Counted from the stretch's first letter, positions 16,939 to 25,614 are shown. The stretch: 64,000 nucleotides of DNA from Pseudarthrobacter oxydans (GCF_034258515.1 NZ_CP139438.1:1612001-1676000); one strand, 5' to 3'. Numbers and translations are program-made. The notes: generated by a model from the letters alone, not told the origin.

Positions 16939-18216
16939 ATGACCAGCCCGCAACCGCATGGAACGCCTGTAGACCAGGCACTGCACCGTTCCCCGCACCA
17001 CGCACGGTCCGTGGCTGGCCATGTGGCCGCCGTCGAAGATCTGTTGCGGCCCTTGCGGTCACCGGAGCGGACGGAGCGCCTGCCGCTGCGTGAGGCCCTG
17101 GGCCGGGGCCTGGTCGACGACATCCCGGCTCCCATCAGCCTGCCGCCCTTCCCCAACTCCCAGATGGACGGCTACGCCGTCCGCTCCGCTGACCTACCCG
17201 ACGGCGGCGGAGAGCTGCGTGTTATGCCTCCCGTCCCCGCCGGTGCCAGTCCGGACGGACTAAAGCCTGGCATGGCCGCGCCGATCATGACGGGAGCTAT
17301 GCTCCCGGACGGAGCCGACGCCGTCGTCCCCATCGAGCGGGCCGTTCCGGACCGGTTCCTGCCGCCCGCCGCGCAGGCAGCGGAACAAGCAACGGTGCGT
17401 CTGCCCCCGGCAGCGCCCGGAACGTTTGTGCGCGCAGCAGGCAGCGACGTCCTTGCCGGGGAGACGGCCTTGGCAGCCGGTACTTTCCTGGGGCCGGCCC
17501 AGCTGGGACTGTTGGCGGCACTGGGGATCCCGGACGTGACGGTCTACAAGGCTGTGACGGTCCTGCTGGTGACCACGGGCGACGAGGTGGTGGAGCCCGG
17601 CCAGGAGCTCCCCGCCGGCAAGATCTACGACTCCAATGGCACCCTGCTGGAAGCGGCCATGACGCAGGCGGGGCTGGTGGTCCGGCGGGCAGGCATTGCC
17701 ACGGACAACCCGGACGCGCTGCGGGCGCTGCTGCGGGCCGAAGGCAGCGCGGCGGACCTGATCGTCACCACCGGAGGGGTCAGCAAGGGCGCCTACGAGG
17801 TAGTCCGGCAGGCCATGGAGGACCAGCCGGTGGAATTCCTCCATGTGGCAATGCAGCCGGGGGGCCCGCAGGGGATCGGCAGCTTCGACGGGCGTCCCTT
17901 CCTGGGCTTCCCCGGCAACCCTGTCAGCTGCCTGGTGTCCTTCGAGATGTTCCTCCGCCCGGTGCTTGCGGGTTTGCTGGGGACGCCCGCACCCCGCCTG
18001 CCCCTCCGCGCCCGCCTCGCCCACCCGCTCACGTCTCCCGAACACAAGCACCAGGTCCGCCGGGGAACGTTGCAGTCCGACGGGACGGTGGAGCTGCAGG
18101 GCGGGGAAAGCTCACACCTGATGCACGCGCTCGCGGGTTCCAACGTGCTGGTTCACGTCCCCGAAGGAGTGGCCGCGCTCGCGGCCGGTGCGGAGGTGGA
18201 AGTATGGATGCTGTGA
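16939..18216 (+). CDS. moeA: molybdopterin molybdenumtransferase MoeA
   Basis: Inserts molybdate into adenylylated molybdopterin to give active Moco. The 425-aa product has the family blocks [14 protein letters not shown] (near residue 70), [13 protein letters not shown] with GKIYDSNG (near 210-235), [15 protein letters not shown] (near 275) and [18 protein letters not shown] (near 315), plus the C-terminal beta-barrel domain. It starts 24 nt after the oxidoreductase gene and overlaps moaC by 13 nt, so it belongs to a tightly packed operon. Confidence 0.95.
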   Translation: MTSPQPHGTPVDQALHRSPHHARSVAGHVAAVEDLLRPLRSPERTERLPLREALGRGLVDDIPAPISLPPFPNSQMDGYAVRSADLPDGGGELRVMPPVPAGASPDGLKPGMAAPIMTGAMLPDGADAVVPIERAVPDRFLPPAAQAAEQATVRLPPAAPGTFVRAAGSDVLAGETALAAGTFLGPAQLGLLAALGIPDVTVYKAVTVLLVTTGDEVVEPGQELPAGKIYDSNGTLLEAAMTQAGLVVRRAGIATDNPDALRALLRAEGSAADLIVTTGGVSKGAYEVVRQAMEDQPVEFLHVAMQPGGPQGIGSFDGRPFLGFPGNPVSCLVSFEMFLRPVLAGLLGTPAPRLPLRARLAHPLTSPEHKHQVRRGTLQSDGTVELQGGESSHLMHALAGSNVLVHVPEGVAALAAGAEVEVWML

Positions 18217-18698
18217 ATGCAGAACAAACCCCGGCCGCGCTGACGCACCTGCGCCAGGACGGCAGCGCCCAGATGGTGGACGTGTCCGCCAAAGCCGAAA
18301 CCACCCGCGAGGCCACCGCCACCGCCACGGTCCACACCACCTCGGAGGTGATGGACCTGCTCGGCTCGGGCGGACTGCCCAAGGGGGACGCCCTGGCCGT
18401 GGCACGGGTTGCCGGGATCATGGCGGCCAAGAAGACCCCGGAACTGATACCGCTGTGCCATCCGCTTCCGCTGTCCAGGGTCACCGTGGACTTCGAACTT
18501 GGCGCCGCGACGGTTTCGATCCTCGCCACCGTGAAGACCCGCGGCGTCACCGGCGTGGAGATGGAAGCCCTCACGGCAGTCTCCGTTGCGGCGCTGAGCG
18601 TTTACGACATGATCAAGGCCGTGGACAAGCACGCTGTCCTGACCGACATCAAGGTGCTGGCCAAGAGCGGCGGCAAGAGCGGGGACTGGGCACTGTGA
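18204..18698 (+). CDS. moaC: cyclic pyranopterin monophosphate synthase MoaC
   Basis: Converts 3',8-cyclo-GTP, the MoaA product, to cyclic pyranopterin monophosphate. The 164-aa length is normal. It shows [31 protein letters not shown] and the C-terminal [21 protein letters not shown], with the conserved catalytic Lys and Asp region in [23 protein letters not shown]. The start ATG lies 13 nt inside the end of moeA, and its stop overlaps the next GTG by 3 nt. Confidence 0.96.
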   Translation: MDAVNAEQTPAALTHLRQDGSAQMVDVSAKAETTREATATATVHTTSEVMDLLGSGGLPKGDALAVARVAGIMAAKKTPELIPLCHPLPLSRVTVDFELGAATVSILATVKTRGVTGVEMEALTAVSVAALSVYDMIKAVDKHAVLTDIKVLAKSGGKSGDWAL

Positions 18699-19225
18699 CT
18701 ACTCCCGGCACCATCAATGCCCCCGAGCCGCACCGGCACGGCGACGTGCAGGGCCGGAAGGCCGGCGTCGTGATCGCCTCCACCCGCGCTGCGGCCGGCA
18801 TCTACGACGACGAAACCGGCCCCGTGATTACGGACTGGCTGACCGAACACGGCTTCGACGTGTTCCCGGCCATGGTGGTCCCCGACGGCGAGCCCGTGGG
18901 CGCAGCCATCCGCGCGCTCCTCACCCAGCACCCCGCCGTCGTCATCACCAGCGGCGGGACAGGCCTCAGCCCGGACGACCGCACCCCGGACGTCACCCTT
19001 CCGCTGCTGGACCGCGAGATTCCCGGCATCATGGAGGCAGTTCGCCGCGCCGGTGCCGCGAAGACCCCGCTGGCGGCCCTGAGCCGCGGCTATGCCGGCG
19101 CGGCCGGCAGTACCTTCATCATCAACCTGCCCGGATCACCCAAAGGGGTCATGGACGGACTGACCGTCCTGGACCCCGTGATCGGGCACCTCTGCGACCA
19201 GCTGGAAGGCGGACATGGGCACTGA
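18695..19225 (+). CDS. moaB: MogA/MoaB family molybdopterin adenylyltransferase
   Basis: A 176-aa protein of the MoaB/MogA family, which adenylylates molybdopterin before MoeA loads molybdenum. The signature [15 protein letters not shown] (near residue 88) is intact, and the end of the fold reads [19 protein letters not shown] 18695 overlaps the moaC stop. The open frame extends further left through moaC, but those residues are not family-like. It overlaps moaE by 11 nt. The choice between MogA and MoaB names is arbitrary from sequence alone. Confidence 0.9.
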   Translation: MTTPGTINAPEPHRHGDVQGRKAGVVIASTRAAAGIYDDETGPVITDWLTEHGFDVFPAMVVPDGEPVGAAIRALLTQHPAVVITSGGTGLSPDDRTPDVTLPLLDREIPGIMEAVRRAGAAKTPLAALSRGYAGAAGSTFIINLPGSPKGVMDGLTVLDPVIGHLCDQLEGGHGH

Positions 19226-19688
19226 AGCAGTTTTCGAGGTAGTCAACGCCGTCCTGAGCGCGGAGCCAATCTCCGTTGACCAGGCCATTGCGGCAGTGGA
19301 GAGCGACACTGCGGGGGCAGTGGTCAGCTTCAGCGGCGTGGTGCGGAACCACGACGGCGGCAAGCCGGTTGAGCGGCTCAGCTACAGCGCGCATCCCACG
19401 GCACACCAGGTGATGGCCGACGTCGTCGCGCGCCTTGCCGGGGAACAGGCCGCCGGAAGCGGAGACAGCAGCGTGCCCCCGCAGCCGGTGCGGATTTGGG
19501 CGGCGCACCGGATCGGCATGCTGGAGATCGGCGATCCGGCGCTGGTGTGCGCGGTGTCCGCAGCCCACCGGGGCCAGGCCTTCGCCGTGTGCTCTGAGCT
19601 GGTGGACCGGATCAAGGAACAGGTGCCCATCTGGAAGGAACAGTTCTTTACTGACGGCACGGTGGAGTGGGTCGGCGCCGGCAGCTGA
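19215..19688 (+). CDS. moaE: molybdopterin synthase catalytic subunit MoaE
   Basis: The large subunit of molybdopterin synthase, which uses the MoaD thiocarboxylate to make the dithiolene of molybdopterin. The 157-aa protein contains GAVVSFSGVVRNHDGG, then HRIGMLEIGDPALVCAVSA, and the catalytic-lysine segment IKEQVPIWKEQFF. It is the last gene of the rightward Moco operon; a GC-rich palindrome follows at 19698. Together with moaA and moaD it completes the set MoaA, C, D, E, MoaB/MogA and MoeA. A MoeB-type sulfurtransferase is not in the window. Confidence 0.94.
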   Translation: MGTEAVFEVVNAVLSAEPISVDQAIAAVESDTAGAVVSFSGVVRNHDGGKPVERLSYSAHPTAHQVMADVVARLAGEQAAGSGDSSVPPQPVRIWAAHRIGMLEIGDPALVCAVSAAHRGQAFAVCSELVDRIKEQVPIWKEQFFTDGTVEWVGAGS

Positions 19689-19697
19689 GGCGTCCGC

Positions 19698-19715
19698 TGG
19701 TGCCGGCCGGCACCA
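19698..19715. repeat. 18-bp perfect palindrome after moaE, possible terminator
   Basis: TGGTGCCGGCCGGCACCA is fully self-complementary. The sequence after it (TGCTTCCTGCG) is not T-rich. It could end the Moco operon transcript or be a protein site; weakly supported. Confidence 0.4.
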
Positions 19716-19771
19716 TGCTTCCTGCGAGGTAACGCACAGTCCCTGGTTCCTGTGCGGCGCGGCCCCACCGG

Positions 19772-19777
19772 TAGGCT
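19772..19777 (+). promoter_or_regulatory. -10 box of dapB (leaderless)
   Basis: TAGGCT, 7 nt before ATG 19785. Confidence 0.5.
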
Positions 19778-19784
19778 TAACGGC

Positions 19785-20555
19785 ATGACCGAACAACTCC
19801 CTGCTCCCTTGCCCGTTGCCGTGCTGGGCGCGAACGGGCGCATGGGCGCCGAAGCCGTAAAAGCCATTGAAGCCGCACCGGACATGAAGCTGGTGGCGGC
19901 CCTGGGACGCGGCGATTCGCTGGACCAGATCACGGCTGCCGGTGCCCGGTTCGTGGTGGACCTGACGGTTCCGGAAAGCACCGAAGCGAACGTCCGGTTC
20001 GCCGTCGAACACGGCATCCACGCTGTTGTGGGAACCACCGGCTGGGACGCGGGCAGGCTGTCCGCGCTGGAAAGCCTGCTGGCCGGCCATCCGGAGACAG
20101 GTGTCCTGATCGCACCGAACTTCGCCCTCGGATCCGTGCTGGCCTCCGCCTTCGCCGCCAAGGCCGCCAAGTACTTCGAATCAGTCGAGATCATCGAGCT
20201 CCACCACCCGGACAAGGTGGACGCACCCTCGGGCACGGCGGTCCGCACCGCCCAGCTCATCGCCGCCGAACGCGCTGCGGCGCAGGTGCCGCCCAGCCCG
20301 GACGCCACCAGCAGCGAATTGGCCGGAGCACGGGGCTGCGACGTTGACGGCGTAAGGGTCCACAGCGTGCGCCTCCGGGGGTTGGTGGCGCACCAGGAAG
20401 TCCTGCTGGGCGGCCCCGGCGAGCAGCTGATGCTGCGCCACGATTCCTTCGACCGCGCCTCCTTCATGCCCGGCGTCCTGCTGGGCGTCCGCAACGTGGC
20501 GACACACCCCGGACTGACCGTAGGCCTGGACGGCTACCTGGACCTGGGGCTCTAG
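19785..20555 (+). CDS. dapB: 4-hydroxy-tetrahydrodipicolinate reductase
   Basis: Reduces the DapA product with NAD(P)H in the diaminopimelate/lysine pathway. The 256-aa protein has the nucleotide-binding AVLGANGRMGAEAV (residues 12-25), VVGTTGWDAG, APNFALGSVL and the diagnostic ELHHPDKVDAPSGTAV (near residue 142), with the catalytic His pair and Lys. ATG 19785 is preceded by a TAGGCT box at leaderless spacing. dapA lies about 2.3 kb downstream and dapF near 36 kb, so the pathway is spread over three transcription units here. Confidence 0.96.
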   Translation: MTEQLPAPLPVAVLGANGRMGAEAVKAIEAAPDMKLVAALGRGDSLDQITAAGARFVVDLTVPESTEANVRFAVEHGIHAVVGTTGWDAGRLSALESLLAGHPETGVLIAPNFALGSVLASAFAAKAAKYFESVEIIELHHPDKVDAPSGTAVRTAQLIAAERAAAQVPPSPDATSSELAGARGCDVDGVRVHSVRLRGLVAHQEVLLGGPGEQLMLRHDSFDRASFMPGVLLGVRNVATHPGLTVGLDGYLDLGL

Positions 20556-20558
20556 GCC

Positions 20559-21038
20559 ATGGACGGACTGCTGGCCGGCTTCCGGAAGAACCGCACCAAG
20601 ATCTGGGTGGGGGCAGTGACCCTGCTGCTGGTCTTCTACCTGGTGGTGTCTTTCCAGCGCTCCATCCTCCTGCTGACGGACAGCAACCTCGCGGCGCAGG
20701 CTATCGGTGCGGCGTACCTGGTGCTGCCCGCCATCGGTGCATGGGCCCTGATCCGGGAGCTGATGTTCGGTGCCCGCACGGAGCAGATGGCCAAGGTCCT
20801 GGAGGCGGAGGGAGGACTGCCGGTGGACGAGCTGCCCCGCACGCCGGCCGGCCGGATCGTCCGGACAGCCGCGGATGCCGAGTTCGAGAAGTACCGTTCC
20901 GAGGCTGAGGCGGCTCCGGATGACTGGCGCTCCTGGTTCCGCCTGAGCTGCGCCTATGACGCCGCCGGCGACCGGAAACGCGCCCGCGCTTCCATGCGGG
21001 ACGCCATCAAGCTCTTCCGCGGGAACGTTCCCGCCTAG
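20559..21038 (+). CDS. membrane protein with a TPR-like C-terminus
   Basis: A 159-aa protein starting 3 nt after dapB. Two hydrophobic segments (about residues 15-32 and 46-67) are followed by a helical cytoplasmic part. The C-terminal stretch DDWRSWFRLSCAYDAAGDRKRARASMRDAI resembles a single tetratricopeptide repeat (W-A-Y-AG-A pattern), suggesting a protein-interaction role. Function is unknown. Close spacing to dapB suggests cotranscription. Confidence 0.8.
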   Translation: MDGLLAGFRKNRTKIWVGAVTLLLVFYLVVSFQRSILLLTDSNLAAQAIGAAYLVLPAIGAWALIRELMFGARTEQMAKVLEAEGGLPVDELPRTPAGRIVRTAADAEFEKYRSEAEAAPDDWRSWFRLSCAYDAAGDRKRARASMRDAIKLFRGNVPA

Positions 21039-21067
21039 GAGCCCCCTGCCGCCCGGTGCCCGCTTGT

Positions 21068-21096
21068 TGAGCACAGCTAGTGCTGAGCACAGCTAG
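21068..21096. repeat. 13-bp direct repeat
   Basis: TGAGCACAGCTAG occurs at 21068-21080 and again at 21084-21096, period 16 bp. It lies between two convergent genes and overlaps the stop of the acyltransferase-like gene by 4 bp. No function is apparent. Confidence 0.5.
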
Positions 21097-22328
21097 CGGA
21101 TGGACCGCGGCTCGCCCCGGCCCGCCCGGTTCGCGGCATGTCCCAGCCATTCCAGCGGCCCCCGCCACTTCAGCAGCACGAACACCATGCCCACAATTAC
21201 TGCGGTGGCGGCATGAGCGAAGTACATTCCGTCCTCCGTCCAGCCGGCCGGCAGCGGTTTGAGGTAGAAACCGGAGACCACCCAGACGTGGACTGCGTAG
21301 AGGCTCAGGGTCATCGCTCCCGCACCGCGCAGCGGCAGCAGCAGGTCCAGGTCCACCCACTCGGCCAGCCGGCCCAGCAGCAGGCATGCCCCGATGACCG
21401 CCACAGCCACGCCCGACGTGTGCAGCAGGTCCAAGGTGGTGGCCGAGTGCGGTGCGGCGGACGCCAGCCACCACCAGGACCCCTCCTGGGGGATACCCGT
21501 CAAGTTCACCTGCAGGATGCTCTCCAGTGGATACCCCGGAGAATTCAGCAGCTCCTCCAGTGCAGCCCGGCCGCCCCAGCTTTCCATTGCCGTAACACCC
21601 AGGGTCTTGGCCAGGACTGCGACGATAGTGCCCCCTACCAGCAGCACCACCGGGACCATTGCCCTGCCCAGCACCAGCCTGCCCACGATGAGTCCGACGA
21701 GCAGGTATGAAAGCCACTGGAACACAGGGTAGTAGCCGGTGAAGAACAGGTCGGCCAGCAGGCTTGCCGGTGTTGAGAGGTCCTCCCAGGAGGGGTTGTG
21801 GCCCAGCTGCATCGGCGGTTGGGCGGCGAGGAGCCACGGGCGCAGCAGGTATGCCAGCACCGGTGACCCCAAGACCCAGCCGCCGGCCCAGGCGCAGAGC
21901 TGCTTCAGCGCCATTCCCAGGAAAGGCAGGACACACAGGAACAGCACCGCGTAGTGGACCAGGATGATGGCCAGGTTCACCTCCAGCCCGCCCAGGGAAA
22001 GTCCGACGGCGGCAATCACCATGGCGCGCAGGGCAACGCCGCGGCGGGCGGCGGCCAGGTCAGGGCCCTGCAATGGCTTGTGCTTTCCGGTGGACAAGGC
22101 CAGGCCCACCCCCGCAAGTACCGCAAACAGTGCCGCGGCCCGGCCCGAGAAGGTGAGGCCAATCCAGGTGGGGGTCAGGTCCGCGTTCGACTCGAAGGTG
22201 GGAAGCAGGTGGGTGGCCATCATGCCCAGCAAAGCCAGGCCACGGGCAGCGTCGATGCCGTGGAGCCGCGCCGTAACGGGCCGCCCGGCAGTCTTGCGGG
22301 ACGTTCTTGCCGGGGTACGGGACGTCAT
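21093..22328 (-). CDS. multi-pass membrane protein, HGSNAT/DUF418-like acyltransferase
   Basis: A 411-aa protein with about 10-11 hydrophobic segments. The N-terminus reads RLHGIDAARGLALLGMMATH, the hallmark of the heparan-alpha-glucosaminide N-acetyltransferase (DUF1624)/DUF418 membrane acyltransferases. The arginine in DAARG and the histidine in MATHLLP are conserved there. The C-terminal half (SLYAVHVWVVSG, LLKWRGPLEWL) is DUF418-like. The substrate is unknown; modification of a cell-envelope glycan is a reasonable guess. It is divergent from the SOS promoter at 22377, but that promoter points the other way. Confidence 0.82.
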   Translation of the reverse strand: MTSRTPARTSRKTAGRPVTARLHGIDAARGLALLGMMATHLLPTFESNADLTPTWIGLTFSGRAAALFAVLAGVGLALSTGKHKPLQGPDLAAARRGVALRAMVIAAVGLSLGGLEVNLAIILVHYAVLFLCVLPFLGMALKQLCAWAGGWVLGSPVLAYLLRPWLLAAQPPMQLGHNPSWEDLSTPASLLADLFFTGYYPVFQWLSYLLVGLIVGRLVLGRAMVPVVLLVGGTIVAVLAKTLGVTAMESWGGRAALEELLNSPGYPLESILQVNLTGIPQEGSWWWLASAAPHSATTLDLLHTSGVAVAVIGACLLLGRLAEWVDLDLLLPLRGAGAMTLSLYAVHVWVVSGFYLKPLPAGWTEDGMYFAHAATAVIVGMVFVLLKWRGPLEWLGHAANRAGRGEPRSIR

Positions 22329-22376
22329 GACCAGATCGTCTCATACCTGGCTGTGCCGGAGCTGTCAGGAAACTCC

Positions 22377-22405
22377 TTGTATTCGAATATGTGTTCGAAT
22401 AATAT
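22377..22405 (+). promoter_or_regulatory. LexA-controlled promoter (SOS box in the spacer)
   Basis: TTGTAT (22377-22382) and TAATAT (22400-22405) are separated by exactly 17 bp. The spacer contains CGAATATGTGTTCG (22384-22397), part of the longer palindrome ATTCGAA-N6-TTCGAAT. This matches the Gram-positive/actinobacterial SOS box CGAAC-N4-GTTCG. LexA bound here would block RNA polymerase directly. The start codon at 22413 is 7 nt after the -10. Confidence 0.8.
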
Positions 22406-22412
22406 GGGCTGC

Positions 22413-22772
22413 ATGCACACTCCATCATCCGGAATTCCCGCCCATGAGTCCGGCAATGCAGGGCTCATGAAGGCCATGAGTCCAGGGGTTGTTGACTTCC
22501 TCTTCCGCCAGCTGGTGGCGGGCCGGCCGCCCGAGGATGTCGAATGGGAGCAGGAAGGCATCAGCCTTGCAGCCCAGCCCGAGGGCCCCGAGCTGGCCCG
22601 CCGCCTCGCGGAAGCGGATCTCGACGCACTGACCCCGGTGGAGCTGTTCCACTATGTCCGGGCCGCCCAGCGGCTTGCCTCATGGGCGGAGGAGCTGCGG
22701 CAGGCCGCCGTCGGACGGTATTGCGGCCCGCCGGCAGGGGCGCCCCGCTCCGCAGGCCGGCACGCTCCCTGA
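22413..22772 (+). CDS. SOS-controlled truncated DUF222 protein
   Basis: A 119-aa protein starting at ATG 22413, 7 nt after the -10 of a LexA-type promoter. Residues 60-103 (ARRLAEADLDALTPVELF, then YVRAAQRLASWAEELRQA) look like the N-terminal helices of DUF222, the part that precedes the HNH domain in 13E12-type proteins. The chain ends shortly after in low-complexity residues (GPPAGAPRSAGRHAP), and no HNH domain follows in any frame before dapA. It is either a decayed remnant that kept its promoter or a stand-alone DUF222-like small protein. Some 13E12 genes in M. tuberculosis are known DNA-damage genes, consistent with this operator. Confidence 0.6.
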   Translation: MHTPSSGIPAHESGNAGLMKAMSPGVVDFLFRQLVAGRPPEDVEWEQEGISLAAQPEGPELARRLAEADLDALTPVELFHYVRAAQRLASWAEELRQAAVGRYCGPPAGAPRSAGRHAP

Positions 22773-22897
22773 CTGCCCCGAATGCGGTGCGGGGGAGGTG
22801 CCGGGGAACGGAGAGGAGCCGCTGGCGCCGAGGTGCGCGGCCGCCTGTTTGACGTGCATCACGCTCCCGGCATTGTCCTAACCAGCCGCTGACAGGG

Positions 22898-22903
22898 TAA
22901 CGT
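22898..22903 (+). promoter_or_regulatory. -10 box of dapA (leaderless)
   Basis: TAACGT, 7 nt before ATG 22911. Confidence 0.45.
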
Positions 22904-22910
22904 TTTTTCC

Positions 22911-23819
22911 ATGGCTGACAATTCCGCGCATCTCCCTGCCCTTGGTACTCTTCTGACCGCCATGGTCACACCGTTCACCAAGGACGGCGCAGTGGATTAC
23001 GAGCAGGCCGCTGAACTGGCCAGCAAGCTGGTGGATGACGGCTGCGACGGCCTGGTGGTCACCGGAACCACGGGCGAAACATCCACCCTCACCGACGAGG
23101 AAAACCTCGGCATGTTCCGCGCCGTCAAGGACGCTGTCGGCGGCCGCGCTGCCATCATCGCCGGCACGGGCACCAACGACACCGCCCACTCGGTGCACCT
23201 TTCCCGGCAGGCGGCGGCCCTCGGCGTCGACGGCCTCCTCCTGGTGACGCCCTACTACAACAAGCCCAGCCAGGCCGGGGTCCGCGCCCACTTCGAAACG
23301 GTGGCCTCCGCCGTCGACGTGCCCGTCATGCTGTACGACATCCCCGGCCGCTCCTCCATCGCCATTGAGCCGGACACCATGATCCGGCTGGCGCAGCACC
23401 CGAACATCGTGGCAGTCAAGGACGCCAAGGCCGACTTCGTCGCCGCCACGCGCGTCATGGCCGAGACGGACCTCCTCTTCTACTCGGGCGACGACGGACT
23501 GACCCTTCCGTGGATGGCCCTTGGCGCCGTCGGCCTGGTGGGCGTCACAACCCACGTGGCCACGCGCCGCTTCCGCGAGCTCATCGACGCCGTCAACGCG
23601 AACGACCTCAGCACTGCCCGGAAGATCAACTTTGAACTCCTGCCAGTGGTCCGGGCCACCATGACGCGGGTCCAGGGAGCCGTTGCGGCCAAGCAGATTC
23701 TTAAATGGCAGGGAGTCCTGCCCAACTCGATTGTCCGTTTGCCCCTCGTGGAGCCGGACGAAGCCGAGATCGAAACCATCCGCGGGGATTTGGCGGAAGC
23801 GGGGCTGGTCTTTTCCTGA
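22911..23819 (+). CDS. dapA: 4-hydroxy-tetrahydrodipicolinate synthase
   Basis: Condenses pyruvate with aspartate semialdehyde, the first committed step to diaminopimelate and lysine. The 302-aa TIM-barrel protein has TGTTGETSTL (near residue 48), TPYYNKPSQAG with the catalytic tyrosine (near 112), YDIPGRSS (near 143), and AVKDAKAD with the Schiff-base lysine (near 171). ATG 22911 has a TAACGT box 7 nt upstream. It is followed 41 nt later by rnj, the same pair as in mycobacteria. Confidence 0.96.
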   Translation: MADNSAHLPALGTLLTAMVTPFTKDGAVDYEQAAELASKLVDDGCDGLVVTGTTGETSTLTDEENLGMFRAVKDAVGGRAAIIAGTGTNDTAHSVHLSRQAAALGVDGLLLVTPYYNKPSQAGVRAHFETVASAVDVPVMLYDIPGRSSIAIEPDTMIRLAQHPNIVAVKDAKADFVAATRVMAETDLLFYSGDDGLTLPWMALGAVGLVGVTTHVATRRFRELIDAVNANDLSTARKINFELLPVVRATMTRVQGAVAAKQILKWQGVLPNSIVRLPLVEPDEAEIETIRGDLAEAGLVFS

Positions 23820-23860
23820 GGAGTAAGACCAGCACCCTTCCGCCTGGAAAGTAGTGCAAT

Positions 23861-25552
23861 ATGACCCAAACTGCCCTCACCGGCCTTGTCACCCCTCCCC
23901 GCCTGCCGCAGGGAACCCTCCGGATTGTTCCGCTGGGCGGACTGGGGGAGATCGGCCGGAACATGGCCGTGTTCGAAATCGACGGCAAGCTGCTCATCGT
24001 GGACTGCGGTGTCCTTTTTCCCGAGGAAACCCAGCCCGGCGTCGACCTGATCCTGCCTGATTTCTCCTACATCGAGGACCGGCTGGACGACATCGTGGCC
24101 GTTGTCCTCACCCATGGACACGAAGACCACATCGGAGCCGTTCCGTACCTGCTGCGCCGCCGCAACGACATTCCGCTGGTGGGCTCGCAGCTGACCCTCG
24201 CCCTGATCGAGGCGAAGCTGCAGGAGCACCGCATCCGGCCGTACACCCTCACGGTCGAGGAAGGCCAGATCGAAAAGTTCGGCCCGTTCGAGTGTGAGTT
24301 CGTGGCCGTCAACCACTCCATTCCCGACGCTTTGGCCGTGTTCATCCGGACCGCCGGCGGCACCGTCCTTCACACCGGCGACTTCAAGATGGACCAGCTG
24401 CCGCTGGACGGACGCATCACCGACCTCCGGCACTTCGCCAAGCTCGGCGAGGAGGGCGTGGACCTCTTCATGTCCGACTCCACCAACGCCGACGTCCCCG
24501 GCTTCACCACTGCCGAGAAGGAAATCGGGCCCACGCTCGAAAGGCTCTTCGGCCAGGCCACCAAACGGATCATCGTGGCGTCCTTCTCGTCGCACGTCCA
24601 CCGGGTCCAGCAGGTGCTGGACGCAGCTGCCAAGCACAACCGCAAGGTGGCCTTCGTGGGCCGCTCCATGGTCCGCAACATGGCCATTGCCGAGAAGCTC
24701 GGGTACCTGGACGTCCCGCCGGGCCTGATCGTGGACATCAAGAACGTGGACAACCTCCCGGACAACCGCGTGGTGCTGATGTCCACCGGTTCGCAGGGTG
24801 AGCCCATGGCAGCCCTGTCCCGGATGGCCAACGGCGACCACCGCGTGGTGGTGGGCGACGGTGACACCGTCATCCTTGCCTCCAGCCTCATCCCCGGCAA
24901 CGAGAACGCCGTCTTCCGGATCATCAACGGGCTGCTCAAGCTCGGCGCCGACGTGATCCACAAGGGCAACGCCAAGGTCCACGTCTCGGGCCACGCCGCC
25001 GCCGGCGAACTTCTCTACTGCTACAACATCCTCGAGCCGCTCAACGCCATGCCGGTGCACGGTGAGACCCGCCACCTGATCGCCAACGGCAAGATCGCCA
25101 TCGAGTCCGGCGTGCCCGAAGCCAGCGTCATCCTCGCAGACAACGGCACCGTCATCGACCTGAAGGACCACCGGGCTGACGTTGTGGGCCAGGTGGAAGT
25201 CGGCTTCGTTTACGTGGACGGCTCCAGCGTCGGCGAGATCACGGACGCCGACCTCAAGGACCGCCGGATCCTCGGCGACGAAGGCTTCATCTCCATCATC
25301 ACCGTCATCCACCGCGCCACCGGCAAGGTGGTATCCGGCCCCGAGATCCACGCCCGCGGCGTGGCGGAGGACGACTCCGTGTTCGACGAAATCATCCCCA
25401 AGATCAACGCGGCGCTGGAGGAGGCGGTCCTCAACCACGCGGACCACACCAGCCACCAGCTCCAGCAGGTGGTCCGCCGCGTGGTGGGCACCTGGGTCAA
25501 CCGCAAGCTCCGCCGGAAACCGATGATCATCCCCGTGGTGCTCGAGGCCTGA
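23861..25552 (+). CDS. rnj: ribonuclease J
   Basis: A beta-CASP metallo-beta-lactamase-fold RNase with 5'-exonuclease and endonuclease activity in RNA maturation and decay. The 563-aa protein shows PLGGLGEIGRNM at the N-terminus, the zinc motif THGHEDHIGA (near residue 85), HTGDFKMD, the SDSTNADVPG segment, and the beta-CASP SSHVHRVQQ and HVSGHAAAGEL motifs. It is shorter than some actinobacterial RNase J but has all catalytic blocks. A long hairpin terminator follows. Confidence 0.95.
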   Translation: MTQTALTGLVTPPRLPQGTLRIVPLGGLGEIGRNMAVFEIDGKLLIVDCGVLFPEETQPGVDLILPDFSYIEDRLDDIVAVVLTHGHEDHIGAVPYLLRRRNDIPLVGSQLTLALIEAKLQEHRIRPYTLTVEEGQIEKFGPFECEFVAVNHSIPDALAVFIRTAGGTVLHTGDFKMDQLPLDGRITDLRHFAKLGEEGVDLFMSDSTNADVPGFTTAEKEIGPTLERLFGQATKRIIVASFSSHVHRVQQVLDAAAKHNRKVAFVGRSMVRNMAIAEKLGYLDVPPGLIVDIKNVDNLPDNRVVLMSTGSQGEPMAALSRMANGDHRVVVGDGDTVILASSLIPGNENAVFRIINGLLKLGADVIHKGNAKVHVSGHAAAGELLYCYNILEPLNAMPVHGETRHLIANGKIAIESGVPEASVILADNGTVIDLKDHRADVVGQVEVGFVYVDGSSVGEITDADLKDRRILGDEGFISIITVIHRATGKVVSGPEIHARGVAEDDSVFDEIIPKINAALEEAVLNHADHTSHQLQQVVRRVVGTWVNRKLRRKPMIIPVVLEA

Positions 25553-25567
25553 CACCAGCCTGCCTGC

Positions 25568-25614
25568 TCCGGCCCGCGCTCCCGTCCGACGGGGCCGCGG
25601 GCCGGACGCGTTTA
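25568..25614 (+). terminator. hairpin terminator after rnj
   Basis: TCCGGCCCGCG (25568-25578) pairs with CGCGGGCCGGA (25596-25606). The loop contains a second stem, CCCGT/ACGGG (25581-25585 and 25589-25593). GCGTTTAAG follows, so the T-tract is short. Confidence 0.65.

Noticed and set aside
19698..19715. Insertion-sequence or attachment-site end at the palindrome after moaE
   Set aside because: No transposase or integrase, no matching repeat elsewhere in the window and no target duplication; a terminator-like hairpin is simpler.
22654..22881. 75-codon plus frame with CPECG after the DUF222 fragment
   Set aside because: Overlaps the SOS-promoter ORF in another frame, lacks a good ribosome binding site, and its cysteines do not form a complete zinc motif. 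It might be residue of the lost C-terminal part.
23480..25555. 691-codon minus frame opposite rnj and dapA
   Set aside because: Spans parts of two well-supported genes and has a repetitive Val/Asp/His/Gly composition typical of antisense shadows.
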